Source of the DNA: Anaeramoeba flamelloides
Taxonomy: Eukaryota; Metamonada; Anaeramoebidae
NCBI GenBank assembly: GCA_027625915.1
Contig: JANTQA010000008.1
Location: 5,263,501-5,327,500 of the forward strand
Reading direction: 5' to 3'
DNA length: 64,000 nt
A model generated the notes under the pieces. It was given only the letters and a program-made list of their open reading frames with translations. It was not told where the DNA came from and ran no database searches. Positions 11,761 to 23,938 of the stretch are shown here, one piece after another. Positions within the stretch are counted from its first letter, which is position 1. Each line of letters starts with the position of its first letter. Both the position numbers and the translations under genes were made by a program.

Positions 11761-12912
11761 AACATTTTCTTCTAGATAAACATCAAATGATTGTGAGACA
11801 TGTTCGAATATTTGCGGATGATCTATTGGTACTAATGGTAGAAGGATATCTAATAGAAATAAATTACCAATTTGAAAAAAAATATTGAAAATTATTAGAG
11901 ATTTTGGAATGAATCCAAATATTGATAAAACTAAAAAAACTACCAATCCAAAAAAAAATTTATATTTAGGAATCTGGTAAGACAAAAATACCCAATCAAA
12001 ATATAATCTTATAAAAGTTAAAAATAATTTTAAAAAATTAATCAATATTATGTAACAAAAGAAATTTCATAATTGATTAAAAATTCAATTTTTTCAAGCC
12101 GGGTTTAACATAGTCAACTACTATATGGATCAGAAATATTTGATCTAACAAAAAAAAGATTTCAATCCAATAGATGTGTGGAGAAATAAAAAAAATAGCA
12201 AAATTTTTATTAATAAATCCACACCTCCCAGAATTAAATATTAAACTGAAGAAAAAATTGACTCATCAAGAATAAATATATATAAAAGAACATTCAAACT
12301 AATTCAAAAATTATTTTTTTTTTTCGGATTTCAATCAAATAGTTAATAATATAAATACAGAGAACAAAAATTATTAAGTATCAACTGACAATCAAACAAT
12401 TTAAAAGAATTAGAAATTACAGTTGATAAATACGTAATTAACAACTAGAAAACAATCACATTTAAAATATCATTAGGTTTTCCAGAATTCAAAAAAATCG
12501 AGTACAATCAGTCATTTTACTCAATTCTTTTAAATTCTGGAAAACATAAAGACAAAAGAGATTTAAAATGGAAAAGTTGTATCTTCAAGTTTAATATTCA
12601 GAAAGTATACAAATTATTTAAATTGAAATTCTAATATTATGAACAAGGACAAATCAAAATACTGTAAATTATGTAAAAAGTCAAAAAACATTAGATACCA
12701 TTGAAGATTTGGATCATTTTCTAGGGAACTACCCAGCCTATAAAAATAATCATAAAATCTGGATATCTGAATTTAAAAAAATTAATATTTTTAATATATT
12801 AAAAAATAATTATATTATTACTATTTTTGATTTTTTTAGAAAAAGAGATCAATCATATTTATTAGTAATATTAGGTAATAAATTTATTTTTGAGTCTTTA
12901 AAAAATTTTTAA
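11761..12912 (+). mobile_element. 5'-truncated, decayed LINE (non-LTR retrotransposon)
   Basis: A reverse transcriptase core is readable: RIFADDLLVLMVEG at 11805-11846 carries the FADD active site. It is followed in another frame by IRDFGMNPNIDKTK and NLYLGIW (about 11900-11990), the order normal for non-LTR RTs. Further on, YCKLCKK (about 12658-12678) and DTIEDLDHFLGNYPAY (12693-12740) match the C-terminal CCHC-like region of many LINEs, with the last Cys replaced by Tyr. The final 68 codons (12709-12912) are open and end in TAA. The 5' part of the RT is absent, as is usual for LINE insertions, and several frame changes show it is dead. The clade cannot be named from this. Confidence 0.75.
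12477..12544. repeat. Short hairpin repeat inside the LINE
   Basis: Arms TTTTCCAGAATTC and AAATTCTGGAAAA pair, with an inner pairing ATCGAGTA/TACTCAAT. Similar half-hairpins (GAGTAAAATC, TCTTTTAAATT) appear near 11500-11575, 13785-13830 and 60650-60690, so it is a small dispersed palindromic repeat. It interrupts the LINE coding region. Confidence 0.55.
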
Positions 12913-12934
12913 TTAAAAATTTAGTAATTCGGGT

Positions 12935-13075
12935 AGTGCTATAAAGTGCATAGGTTTTTTTTAATTTCTTAAAATAAAAAAAAAAAAAAAAAAAACGATT
13001 GGAATTGTCTGGGAAGTGCCTAGGTTTTCTTGATTTTTTTTTTTATCTGTGAAGTGTTCTAGGTTTTTTTTACTT
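12935..13075. repeat. Three imperfect tandem units after the LINE end
   Basis: The core AAGTGCATAGGTTTTTT recurs as AAGTGCCTAGGTTTTCTT and AAGTGTTCTAGGTTTTTTTT at spacings of about 90 and 50 bp, separated by A- and T-runs. They may be the LINE 3' tail or a local duplication. Confidence 0.45.
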
Positions 13076-13191
13076 TTTGAAATAAAAAATAAACTTAAGA
13101 AAAGCGAATTACAGTTTCACAAATATAAAAGGATGGAGAAAAAATCAAATATTTCACACTATTCGTTTTTAAATTCTGGAAAAGCTAACTG

Positions 13192-13222
<31 letters not shown>

Positions 13223-14102
13223 GAGACATAAACCAAAATTTTCTTAATTTTTTTTTATTATTTCTCAAATTAAATACAACTTAACAGCAAATAAGAGAAA
13301 ATAAAATCAACTCTGTTAAAAAATAATAAAAAAAAAAGAATCAGGGTTTTCTTTTCGTTATCTGATGACAAGAAAAACAATGAAAATCTTTATTTTGAAT
13401 AATATCAAAGAAATCATTCTTATTTTTTTATTAATTTGATAATATAAATTAATTTATCCTCCGAATTATTCGAATTTCTTCAAAGACTGAAAGTAAATAA
13501 AAAAATTATCGATATACCCAAGAATTTCTAGATTGAATGATTTTTTTATAAATTTAAAGATTTTGTTATTCTGTTATTCTTATCATAAACATTTGAATAT
13601 CTATTTCGGTAATTTTTAAATTTTCATTGTTTTAATATCGAAGTTAAAACATTTGATTTTTTTTTTTTTTTTTTTTTATTTTTTTTTTTTTAATTCAATA
13701 AATAAAAAAAAATGTAATAATTTTCTTTTTTCTTTTTTCAACTAAAAAATACCTTTATTAGCTTTTCTAGATTTTAATTGAATTGAGTAAAATCTTTGAT
13801 TTTTCTTTACTCTTTTAAATTATGGAGAAGTTGTCTACTTGGAAACAATCAAGTTATATCGACGACACGATACTCTACTATTATTTATTTATAAAATTTT
13901 TATCCTATTTTTTGTTAACCAAAATATAAAAATATCAATTTTGAAATGTAATATTAAGTAAAAAATCCGATATTTTTTGATTTAATTTTATTTAGCTGAG
14001 ATTTTCACCAAATCTTAAAAAAAAAAAAAAGAACTAATATTCATAAAATTTGATGACACTTGTCTTTAAATTTAAAAAAAAAAAAAAATAGAGATATTCA
14101 TT

Positions 14103-15477
14103 TAATATATTTTCAACTCTTTCCCCGTTTTTAGGTTAATAGAATACCAGTTAGCAAATAATCCAATACCACTGGAGATTAAATACCCTTTCCAACTTTA
14201 GAGAAAAATGAGTTAATTTTTTTAAATTAAATTTTCAATAAAAAGAGCTAATCTTTTTTCGTTTGGATTTATGTATTAAAACATAAAATAGAAAAATTTA
14301 CAAAATATTTTTATCTTGATAAAATCTCACACAAGTTCGATTTCAAAAGTTAGTATGAACAAATGGCCTTGTAACTATAATGTTTTTAAAAAATATAAGA
14401 AAAAGAAATCATTTATTGAATCTCTGGAGATCAGAAAAAAAAAATGATAATTTCTTTTATTATAAATAATTTATTAAATTTATTGAAATTTATTTGACTA
14501 TATGATATTATTTATTGTATAATAAGAAGTTAACAACTGAAATTTCTTATTGAGATATGTTATTTGAGAATATCAATTATTTTTTTTTATAATTATTTGT
14601 TGGAATTCGATTTATTTTTTTTTCAAAATCTAATAACAAAGTTCGAAAAAAATTATGATTTCTCTTTTTTTATATTTAATTAATGGTTGTTAATAATCTA
14701 CTGATAAAAATAAGATTATTGTCATTAATTATAAATTACTGATAAAAAATAATCAAATTAAAAAGTATTCTTTTAGGTTATAAATTCATATTTCCAAGTT
14801 TTGAAAAAAGATTTTTTTAGGGAAATTTTTAATTGTATGGTTTCATTGAATTTCTCAGCTTTTTTTGTTCTAACAAAAAAAAATTGATTTAAAGTGGTTT
14901 AATAATACAAAATAATAATTATTTTAAAGATTGAATAAGTGTAAATTAAACTCTAAATGTCCATGTACTTGTATTTCCACAAATTTAATTTAAGTGTAAA
15001 ATTATAAATTTTACATTTATTCAAAGGATAAATATACAAATTTTTAGTTATGTTTTAAATGCAAAAGTTAAAAATTGAAAAGAGAAAAAAAATAGAAATT
15101 TAAAAAATTGTTTATAAGAACCAATTGGCAAAAAAAAAAAAAAAAAAAACAATGCTATCTCAAATTAAGGATTCCCAAAACCACACATACAATACTTTTT
15201 TTTGATACAATAATTTCATAATTGACCAGTAATGTTCTCTATGTCACATTATTTAATTGTTATTTCTTTCTTTTTTTTCATCTGGTTGTTTTATACCTTT
15301 TGTCATTTTTATCCTTTGCTTTTTCGTTTTTTTTTTTTTCAAGTTACTCATAATTTCATCTTCCTGTTTCACGATATTAGCAAATACACAAATTTTCCTT
15401 TTTATTTTGTAATTCTTCTTTCCAATATAAAGGAGATTCAGCTAGTGGTGAAATGGAAAATAATATATATATATGTA

Positions 15478-15514
<37 letters not shown>

Positions 15515-16470
15515 CTTTCGAAAAATAAGGGCCCAGTTTTTCAAATGATACTCAGGAAAACTAATTATATGAGGAACCCTGTAAATAATCATCAATAAAC
15601 TAGAAGTTGATGGATAATCATCAGAAGATTAAATACTAACAAGGTGTCTTCTTTAAAAATTTTTATACGTTGAACAAAATCTATTTCATTTTTTGTACAA
15701 AAATTTGGCTAAAAAAAATCATCCAAAATTTTACAACATCTGGATATTATCGAATTTTTTTTTCGGTTGTAAGAGTAATTTGATTGAGAATTAAATTGAA
15801 ATTTTTCATCATGTAAAAATATTAAATGTAAATCAGTGAAGAAAAATTGGCATCTGAAACTAATCGATTGAAGAAACTAACAAACAAAAAAAAAATCAAA
15901 TTGTCATCTGATTGTTTGAAAAATTTTTTTTTATTTTCTTCCAATTTTTTAGTCAAAAGTTTGGTTAGTAAATTATGAAGTAGAAAATTTTATTTAAATT
16001 ACATCATTAATCAACTGCCCAACATCATATTGAAATCCAATGATTCTAGAACGAGATCTCGAAATTTGTCCCCTATTTTTGGAATTTAGTTTATATATTA
16101 TAAGTTTAAAATAGAAATTGTAATTTTTTTTAATATATGGTAGATTTTTTATACTGGGCTACTTAAAAACAAAGGGGTTTCATTTTTTAAAGTATATTTT
16201 CGTATATTTCCCTTATAGATATAAGATTTCTTTCTTCATTCAAAGAAAATAATTATTGTTCAAATAATCCCGAAATAAAGTTGGGTTTAGGTATCTTTAA
16301 TAAAATGAGAAAAATGGATCTTTCTTTTTAAAAACAATAATTTGTTTCCAAAAATAGCATTAAAAATAGCTTTTCTTTTGTATTAATCAGACTTTTACTT
16401 TCTTTTTCAATTTCAAGATGTGGTAAAAGTTTTTTGAATTTTCCATTAAATTTCCTTAAAGACTATTTTT
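14103..16470 (+). repeat. Large dispersed repeat, copy 1, with an internal insertion
   Basis: Parts 14103-14900 and about 16110-16470 align with 44395-45610 and 60960-62230, all in the same orientation. Landmarks are CAACTTTAGAGA, AATAATCAAATTAAAAAGTAT, AAGATTTCTTTCTT and the stretch around TTTACTTTCTTTTTCAATTTC. Copies 2 and 3 have only about 100-300 bp where copy 1 has about 1.2 kb (about 14910-16110), so copy 1 carries an insertion. No coding region is shared. Confidence 0.6.
15464..15509. repeat. TA microsatellite
   Basis: Nearly pure ATATAT with one GTATCT interruption. A similar tract lies at 20742-20767, and a shorter one at 32850-32863. Confidence 0.9.
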
Positions 16471-16673
16471 CGAAGACAATCTCCTTAAATAAAAAAAATA
16501 TATATATCCGTTAAATTGGTTAAAAAAAAAATTAAACCAAAATAAAGAATAGAAAAAACCACCAACTAATGATAGTAATTAAGAAATCACAATATGTTAT
16601 TTTACTTTATTTCTACCATTTTTCCATTTTTACTTTTTTCAAAAGATAACTTAAAAACAAAAACAAAATCCAA

Positions 16674-19220
16674 ATGAGCAAAAAGAAAAAGAATTTCAAA
16701 TCTCGAAGACAATTTCTGCTTGACATAAGTAAAAAGTTGGACAATAATTCAATTAATCAAATGTATGATGCGTGCATTAAGATTTGTACTGATAAAAGAT
16801 TGACAAAAAAAAATGCATGGTCTTTAAATTTAATTGATCACATGAGCGAGGTGATTCAATCAAAGGCAAAAGAAAAGAACAAAAAGGGGAGCGAAACAGA
16901 TTTTACAGTTGCTTGCTTCACAATTGACGCGGGGGCGAAGCTTTATGGAATCCGCGTTGATTCTGTTTTAGGCGAGGTTTATAAGATGGTTAGTGATTTA
17001 AATAGATCCACCAATTCGAATAAAAATAAATCCAACAAAGATCAATCTTCTATAGGCAATAACGAAGATCGAAAAACTGAAAACGGAATAACGAAACGCA
17101 AATGGGATCAAGGTGGAAACTCCACTTTAGAAAAGGATTTCGTTTCTCTTGAATTAAAGAATTTTAAAGACTTTTTTGGCTCTGATCCATTATTTCGAAA
17201 TTTAGGTATCTTTTTTGCGAACCAAGGCAATTCCAAAATTTTATTATTAAATGTAAACGCCCAAAGGGGTAGTGAATTAGTTTTTGATCCTTCAGATCTT
17301 GAAATGGGGAGTGAAATCTCATTAAGCGATTCATTCTTAAATTCAAAAAACCTAATAAAGGAAGGGTTGGAAGGAAAAGAAAATGAAAATGAAAAAGAAA
17401 AAGATCAGCAAGAAAATAACAATACCGAAGAAAATGAAAAGGAAGCAGAAATAGAAATAGAAATAGAAAAAGAAAAAGAAGAAGACCATAAAGAAGAAGA
17501 AAAAGGCAAAGAAGAAACACTAAACCTAAAAACAACCTACAAACAAACAATTCCCTTTACATTGATTGAAAATGAATTCCAAAACATTGATGAAAACGAT
17601 CAGATTTGCCCATTCTTTTTAAACTTTTCGAAAGAAAATTGGAATGACTATCATGAATTGCATCCTAGTTTCTTCCAAAGCAATAGTCCCGAGACATCAA
17701 ATAAGGAGTACGATAACCTTTCAAATCTTCAAAAGCAAATTGAAGACGAAGATGAAGATGAAGAGGAAGAAGATGATGAAGTAGATAACGAAGAAAATAT
17801 TGACCAAGATCCAATGTTAGATTTCGGTATGGGTGATCCAACTTTAGAATTGGAAGAAAATGAACTGAGTGAATTAATGTTTCCAAGTATTCAAAATGAA
17901 GGTAATGAGAATTTAGGAGAACATGGAGATAATGATAACAACGGAAGCAATTCAAAAAAACAAGGCCAAACAAGAAACAATTTAATGAACAATACTCGTT
18001 ATTTGGATTCATCAGTTATGCACCTTGAAAGTTTGATTTCAAAATTCCCTCTTCAGGATCAGCAATCTGAATATTCTTATTTTGACTCTCAAAATTTGAA
18101 TAAAAATTTAACTGGCATTTCAACCTTTGGATCAAAATTATGGGAATTTGGAAATAGAAAAATCTTCAATAAGGAAGATCGAAATTCAAACGACAACATG
18201 ACTTCTGATCTCCAGAATTTATCAAAAATTATTGGAATAGGATCACCATCCAAAAGAACATCAAATCAAAATAATAATAATGCGAAGAAAAAAAAAAAAA
18301 CCAAAAAGGAACTCAGGATCAATTTTAATGCCAAAAACATCACATCAAAAGAATTAGGAACATCGGATTCAACAAGAAGTTACCAAATGTCAAAAAACGA
18401 ATTAGAAAAACACAACTTGGAAGAAACCACGCTCCCTGAAGATCTGAACTATAATGTTTATAAATTCACTCAATTATTTACAAAAAGTAATTTGCAATTT
18501 GCAATGTTTAAAACAAAAAATCAATTTAAAAAAAGAAACCAACAGGAGGAAGAGTTTGACAGTGGGTGGGTTGACTCGGTTGGATTTGATTTTGATGATA
18601 ATAACGATATTCAAATTGAAAATGAACAAGTGCCATTTGCACCACAAATCCAAATATTAAATCAACAAAACGATGACAATTCGGTCAATGATCTAAATGA
18701 TGATCTAGGTCTGGGAATTGACACCAATAGTAATTTGTCTATTAACCAATTAACATCGAAATTTCATAAAATGAATATCCAAAATGAAAACCAAAGTTTA
18801 CAGGCAAAAAAATTAAAATTTATGCGAGCTGCTAAAAAAATACCCGTTTCGGAGCTTAAAATAAAAATCAAAGATATTCTCATTCCTAAAGACGAACAGG
18901 ATACATCAGAAGATAATCAAAATGATAACGAGAAGGAGACGGAGACGGAGAAGGGGAAGGGGGAGGAGAAAGGGGAAGGGAAGGGGGCAGAAGAAGAAAA
19001 AGAAAATATCCCCATACAACAAAATTCTTTTAAAAATATTCTTAGCAAATTATCAAAAACAATACCCAAAGAAAAAAGAAGTGTCCATTTATCATTTATT
19101 TCCTTATTACATTTAGCCAATGAAATGGAACTCTCCCTTTTCAGACAAGATTCAAACGTAGATAAAATTCAAGAATTTAATCATGATATAATTGTTTCTT
19201 CTTTGAAAAAAGATAACTAA
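16674..19220 (+). CDS. NCAPH: Condensin complex subunit CAP-H (barren, kleisin)
   Basis: A single exon of 848 aa. CAP-H is the kleisin that closes the SMC2-SMC4 ring of condensin I and carries the HEAT subunits. The N-terminal block at about 28-110 (DACIKICTDKRLTKKNAWSL, NLIDHMSEVI, ACFTIDAGAKLYGIRVDSV) matches the barren family, as do LPEDLNYNVYKFTQLF (about 586-601) and the C-terminal SMC4-facing winged-helix block with LSFISLLHLANEMEL (about 805-819). Length fits the family (about 700-900). Between these blocks are long acidic K/E/N and D/E runs (about 235-285, 360-385, 735-780) typical of this genome. The start is supported by the basic leader followed directly by the conserved block. The kleisin identity is clear; CAP-H rather than CAP-H2 is inferred from the N-terminal motif. 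Confidence 0.92.
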   Translation: MSKKKKNFKSRRQFLLDISKKLDNNSINQMYDACIKICTDKRLTKKNAWSLNLIDHMSEVIQSKAKEKNKKGSETDFTVACFTIDAGAKLYGIRVDSVLGEVYKMVSDLNRSTNSNKNKSNKDQSSIGNNEDRKTENGITKRKWDQGGNSTLEKDFVSLELKNFKDFFGSDPLFRNLGIFFANQGNSKILLLNVNAQRGSELVFDPSDLEMGSEISLSDSFLNSKNLIKEGLEGKENENEKEKDQQENNNTEENEKEAEIEIEIEKEKEEDHKEEEKGKEETLNLKTTYKQTIPFTLIENEFQNIDENDQICPFFLNFSKENWNDYHELHPSFFQSNSPETSNKEYDNLSNLQKQIEDEDEDEEEEDDEVDNEENIDQDPMLDFGMGDPTLELEENELSELMFPSIQNEGNENLGEHGDNDNNGSNSKKQGQTRNNLMNNTRYLDSSVMHLESLISKFPLQDQQSEYSYFDSQNLNKNLTGISTFGSKLWEFGNRKIFNKEDRNSNDNMTSDLQNLSKIIGIGSPSKRTSNQNNNNAKKKKKTKKELRINFNAKNITSKELGTSDSTRSYQMSKNELEKHNLEETTLPEDLNYNVYKFTQLFTKSNLQFAMFKTKNQFKKRNQQEEEFDSGWVDSVGFDFDDNNDIQIENEQVPFAPQIQILNQQNDDNSVNDLNDDLGLGIDTNSNLSINQLTSKFHKMNIQNENQSLQAKKLKFMRAAKKIPVSELKIKIKDILIPKDEQDTSEDNQNDNEKETETEKGKGEEKGEGKGAEEEKENIPIQQNSFKNILSKLSKTIPKEKRSVHLSFISLLHLANEMELSLFRQDSNVDKIQEFNHDIIVSSLKKDN

Positions 19221-19234
19221 AATAATCGTGATAA

Positions 19235-19305
19235 TTTAATTTAAAAATAATAATTTAATTCAAAAATATTAATTTAATTTAAAAATAATAATTAATTTAA
19301 ACTTT
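19235..19305. repeat. Short AT tandem repeat in the condensin 3' flank
   Basis: Two to three imperfect units of about 30 bp built on TTTAATTTAAAAATAATAA follow the stop codon. Probably 3' UTR. Confidence 0.6.
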
Positions 19306-19627
19306 TTTATTTTTTTTATTTTTTGCAGAAAGCAAAGATCTTTTGGTAAAAGTGTATGACTATTAGAGAAATAATTGAAAAATGAAAATTTTTTTAAAGA
19401 ACTTTTTAATTAATATTACCACAACATACTTCAAGGTTCGAATATTATTTTATTTCTTGAAAATTATATTGATGCTCTTAAGTTCAGATGCTTCAAAACA
19501 TATGAAAAAGAAAAAGAAAAATTTTAATTTCCTATTATTTACATGTAAATTTTGAAAATAAAGATTTTGAGGATTTGATGTTATCTTTAACTATTAAGAG
19601 GAAAGGCGAAAACCCTATGATTAATAA

Positions 19628-20734
19628 ACTATTTCCGAGTTAAACATCACCAGGAGTAATAGATGAATTAGACGCGTTTAAAAGGTTGAATTTGAATATT
19701 TGAAGAAAAAATAATAATTGAAATGTTCAAAATTGAAATCTTTTTTTCACATTTTTGTATTTTCGATGATTTTTTTCACACCTAATTTATTGAATTTTTT
19801 TTTTTTTTATTGTAAGATCAATAATCGTTTGGTAAAAGCACGTTTTTTTAATTCTATTGAAATGGTTAAAATGATATTAGAAAAATCATATTGGTTTCTA
19901 TTCGAATTTTCATTCATCGCTAATCGAAGATCAAAAAGACATTGTTGTTTTTTTCAATGGATTTACCTTCAAAGATTATTTCTTTTTCAATTTTTAATAA
20001 ACTCTAAATAAAGTGATTCGATTTACATTATGATATAATATATACTTTGTTTCAGTCAAAGGGGACCAATATTTTTTTCAAATATCAATTGTTTTATATA
20101 ATTGGTACTTGAAGTAAATATAAGAAATAAGTAGAATAACACACATCAAAGAATAGTTGATATATGTATGAAAGAAAACTAATTAATCAATAGATTTTCT
20201 TAAAAATTGAAAAACTCAAAATTCTTAGGTGCTATTGAGAAAAACAACAATTTTCTTTTTAATCTTCTGACTGGTCTTTGAATAATAAATAGGAAACAAT
20301 TTTCACTTCATTTTCCATACTTTTCTTTGAGAAATCAAGTCCCCAAACGAAGTGTGTTGGGATTTGAGGTCTCTATTTGAAAAAGGAAATGAAAATGAAG
20401 TGAAAATTTTTCACACTTTATTAATCAAATATCAGGATCAAAGATTGAATAGAATTCCAATAGAAATCAATATGATTTCTCAATCATCATTTCCATGGTT
20501 TCAATTACCTTAGAATAACACACTTTTACCAAGCGACTATTGATCTTGCAATAAAAAAAAAATTTCAACTTAATTCGGTCTGAAAAAAAAACCAAAAAAA
20601 AAAAAGTAAAAATGTGAAAAAATGATTTCAATTTTGAAAATTTCCAAATAAATTTTTTCTTCTAATATCCATGCAAACTCTTTAAACACATTTATTTCAC
20701 TCATTACTACTGGACAACTTAAACTGGAAAATAG

Positions 20735-20738
<4 letters not shown>
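19628..20738. mobile_element. Foldback-type element with long inverted arms
   Basis: Two arms of about 320-340 bp (19628-19970 and about 20410-20738) are inverted copies at roughly 75-80% identity by eye. They match from the outer ends (AAACTATTTCCGAGTTAAAC versus AACTGGAAAATAGTTT) through TTGAAATC-TTTTTTCACATTTTT to TTGGTAAAAG and AAATCATATTG. The centre holds a small MITE (20298-20409). The open frame at 19718-20011 lies in the left arm and has no known domain. Confidence 0.65.
20298..20409. mobile_element. Small hairpin MITE (TTTTCACTTCATTTTCC family)
   Basis: Ends AATTTTCACTTCATTTTCC and GGAAATGAAAATGAAGTG are inverted, 112 bp overall. Copies lie at 30050-30168 and 63026-63142; a more diverged one is at about 31186-31380. 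It is nested in the foldback element. Confidence 0.65.
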
Positions 20739-20769
<31 letters not shown>

Positions 20770-21149
20770 AAATCAACTATTTTAGGCTAAGTATTATTCT
20801 ATTTTTTCTCATTTTTACTCCAAAGGGCAATAAATATAATACTTGATTTTAGTAAATTTGTTTGAGAACATATTACAGAAAAAAAGTTTATTATAAAAAT
20901 GTGATATGTATAAAACCCCGATAATATGTATTTTGGTGAAAAAGATACATGCTAATATTCAATAAAATCCTGATAATTATTGAAAAATAATGAAAAGTAT
21001 CAAAATATTATGACATAAAATTAATTAGTGATTAATAGGTGACACTTTCGGCCAATTCAACGTTATTTTCAAAAAAAAATATTTTTTGATCAACAAAGGG
21101 AACTCGATAAAAAAATCAATTTGGATAAATAACAAAAAAGAAACATAAT

Positions 21150-21349
21150 TACTGTCAGTTCCACTTTTAAGGTACAAACTTTCAACAAAATTTAAGGCAC
21201 AAAAAAATCTCAAATTAAGGCACAAAATTTGGAATTTTTTATTTTACAATTTATTTTACTAGAATCGGAATTTTGTGCCTTAATTTGAGATTTTTTTTGT
21301 GATTTCAATTTCGTTGAAAGTTTGTGCCTTAAAAGTGGAACTGACTGTA
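21150..21349. mobile_element. Palindromic TA-flanked MITE, well-preserved copy
   Basis: 200 bp, TA at both ends, left arm CTGTCAGTTCCACTTTTAAG and right arm its inverse. The two halves are complementary over nearly the whole length, around a centre near GGAATTTTTTATTTTAC. It belongs to the family at 1217, 46468 and 59943. Confidence 0.85.
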
Positions 21350-23938
21350 ATACAAGTGCTATATCAAAACGTTTTTAATTATATTTTATTTTGGTTTGTT
21401 TAACAAATTTGTCAAACCTTTGAACAACAATAATAACAATATCTCAATCATAATTTATCGCTCTATGATATCAATAGTAGTTATCTTGAATAAAATAGGG
21501 TTTTAAAACTAATATCTTTAAATGTATACTTTTTGTATCTGTTTTTTTTTGTGTTATATCATTCTCAACATTCCTTTCAAGTTGAAAGAAGACATTTAAC
21601 TTCTCAAAATCTTTTTCAATAGTCTATACACACTATCACAAGTTTCTAAAGAAAATTTGGAAATCTTGTTATCTTTCTCATATTTTCTTCTGTCGTATTT
21701 TTTACTTTTACAGAAAAGACAACTAGGTTTTTTTAAAAAAAAATTTAATCAAGAAATAATAGAAATGAAAATTATTATTTTTTCTTTTTGATTATATAAA
21801 TTGTGAAGTCAATATCCTCATTTCTTAAAAAAATTATTATATTTTCCCAGTAAAATTGTTGAAAATACTTATTTATTGTTTGTTAATACATTTCCAATGG
21901 GATTTTACGTTTAACAAAAATAAATATGAATAAAATCTATTTAATTGAATAAATAATTATACATTTTTTTTTTTGAATTTTCCATATGATTATATTTATT
22001 TGTTAATTTTTACAAATATATGCTTTGTAATGATAAAATGTGGAGCAATTATAACTTAATAAATTATCATGATTATATTACGTATATTGCAATTAATCAC
22101 TTTAAGACTCTTAGATTCTATTTAATAATAAAAAATTAAATAAGTTATGATGTATAATTTACGATTATTTACTTTTTTTTTATAAACAAATTTTTTCTGC
22201 ATGTTAAATGATTATTAGATTAAATTAGCCAGATAAATTATTTCTTTTTTTTTTTTTTTGTTTTTTATATTCTCAGAATTCTCTTTTGATTGGAGTATTT
22301 AAATTATGACAATTTAGTAACCGGTTGAAACAAGTAAAGATTTAGTATGTTTTTTATAGTAATTATCAATATAAAATAAAAGTTAAAATTTTATTTTAAT
22401 TTTCTCCTCATTTTAAAAAACTTTAATAATGAAATAGCGAAAAAATTATTGATTTTTAAATCTAAAATCCGCTGATATTTAAATAATATTGTTTTCTAAA
22501 TATAATTATGAATTTTTATTATATCATTTTTTTTTTTTTTTTTTGAAACTAACTTGGTTATTGTAACTTTTAATGATTTAAAATTTATAATTTCTTGTCA
22601 TATTGTTTAACTAAAATAATATTTATAATCCTTCAAATTTGGGGTAAAAACAAAAAAAATAAAAAACATATTTATTAATTTTGGGTTAATTATTCTTGAA
22701 TAATTAAATTTCAATTTATATAGAATCTAGGATAAAGATTAATCTATTAAAGTAACATAACAAATCATGAAAACTATCTTAATTTTGAAATTAAAAAAAA
22801 TATAAAAATATAAAATTCAAGATATTTTAGTATAATTTACTATCCATTTTTAAATGGAAATTTTCTTGGATTAACAAACATCGATCCAGAAAATAGAAAA
22901 TATGTTTTTGAAAAATTAACAAATAAAAAAAACAATTAAAATCAAATGATATTTTTCATTGGTTTTATACATGATTGGTTGGTTGGTTGAAAATTTTACA
23001 TAGACAATACTCATTATTTATGGAATAATCCTTCAATCCCAACTTATTATCACATTGGATTTACTAACAAGAAATATTCCCAGGATAAAAGAAATCATTA
23101 AACAGTATTCAATATTTTTTATTCTCTTTAGTTGATACAATCGATTGACACAATCATTTTTTTTTTGAACATAAGTTTTAATTCAAAATATTTCACTAAA
23201 TGGTTTAATATAGAATCAACAGTCTAAAGATTGTTTATTATTTCGGTTTTTTTTTTTTTTTTATTGATCTAAGTACATATTGTTCTTGTAAAATTTTAGA
23301 GTTAGTTCAATCAAAATAAGAATCTTAGACTAAAAGTCAGCCCTTTTACTTTTTTTTTGAATACACAATTGGATCTGTAAACTATCTTGTTTATTTAAGT
23401 GGTTTTTTTTTGTTTGATTTTGAGTATTTAAAATGCTTTGTTTCAAAACAATTTTTTAATATTTTTTCCAACAATAAAATAAAATACCACTATAGAACGT
23501 CGAGATAAGATTAAAAGGCCAATCATTTAACATCCCCCAAAGAAGATTAAACAAATCAACTTAATATTCTATGGTGACATTTAATTTTACTTGTGAAATT
23601 AAAATTAATAAATTCTTTTTCAACAAGTACTTTGAATACTAAAAAGCAATGAGAAACATAGTCAAAGTAAAAAATTTTGTTATCTTTTCTTCTTTCAAAA
23701 TATTAAAAAGTGAAAATTTGGACTTTATGGCAACCCCCTTAAAAAAAATTTACTTTATTTGTTTCAAAAAGTATATCTCCATTTGAAAAAAAGTAGAGAA
23801 ATAAAGTATTTCTAAAGTTACAACATCTTGAATTATTTCTTGTTTTAAACTATTGTTGAGTTACTTTTTACATCTTTTTATCTTTGCATTCATAAAAATA
23901 AAATAGCAGTATTAAAAAAAAAAAAATAAATAAAAAAA

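Larger units (their letters stand above)
12913..16673. other. Intergenic, repeats and low-complexity DNA
   Basis: Contains the tandem units above, a large dispersed repeat (14103-16470) and a TA microsatellite (15464-15509). The open frames at 13049-13231 and 15232-15510 are homopolymer- or TA-driven and are not genes. The last 200 bp upstream of 16674 are the promoter region of the condensin gene; no element can be named. Confidence 0.5.
19221..23938. other. Intergenic, transposon-rich
   Basis: Holds a foldback element (19628-20738), a small MITE inside it and a palindromic MITE (21150-21349). From 21350 to 23938 I see only AT-rich DNA. Two peptide-like open stretches at about 22836-22940 and 22948-23100 have no known domain. 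A degenerate hairpin at 23489-23574 resembles the subterminal palindrome of the TTAA elements. Confidence 0.5.

Noticed and set aside
17164-17550. Long minus-strand open frame rich in Leu/Phe
   Set aside because: Shadow of the K/E-rich part of the CAP-H gene. The same applies to 17665-18012 and 18917-19120, and to plus-strand frames in 18454-19116.
22836-23100. Possible gene: runs around FLNGNFLGLTNIDPENRKY and DNTHYLWNNPSIPTYYHIGF
   Set aside because: The two runs are separated by stops, have no consensus splice sites I could pair and match no family I know.
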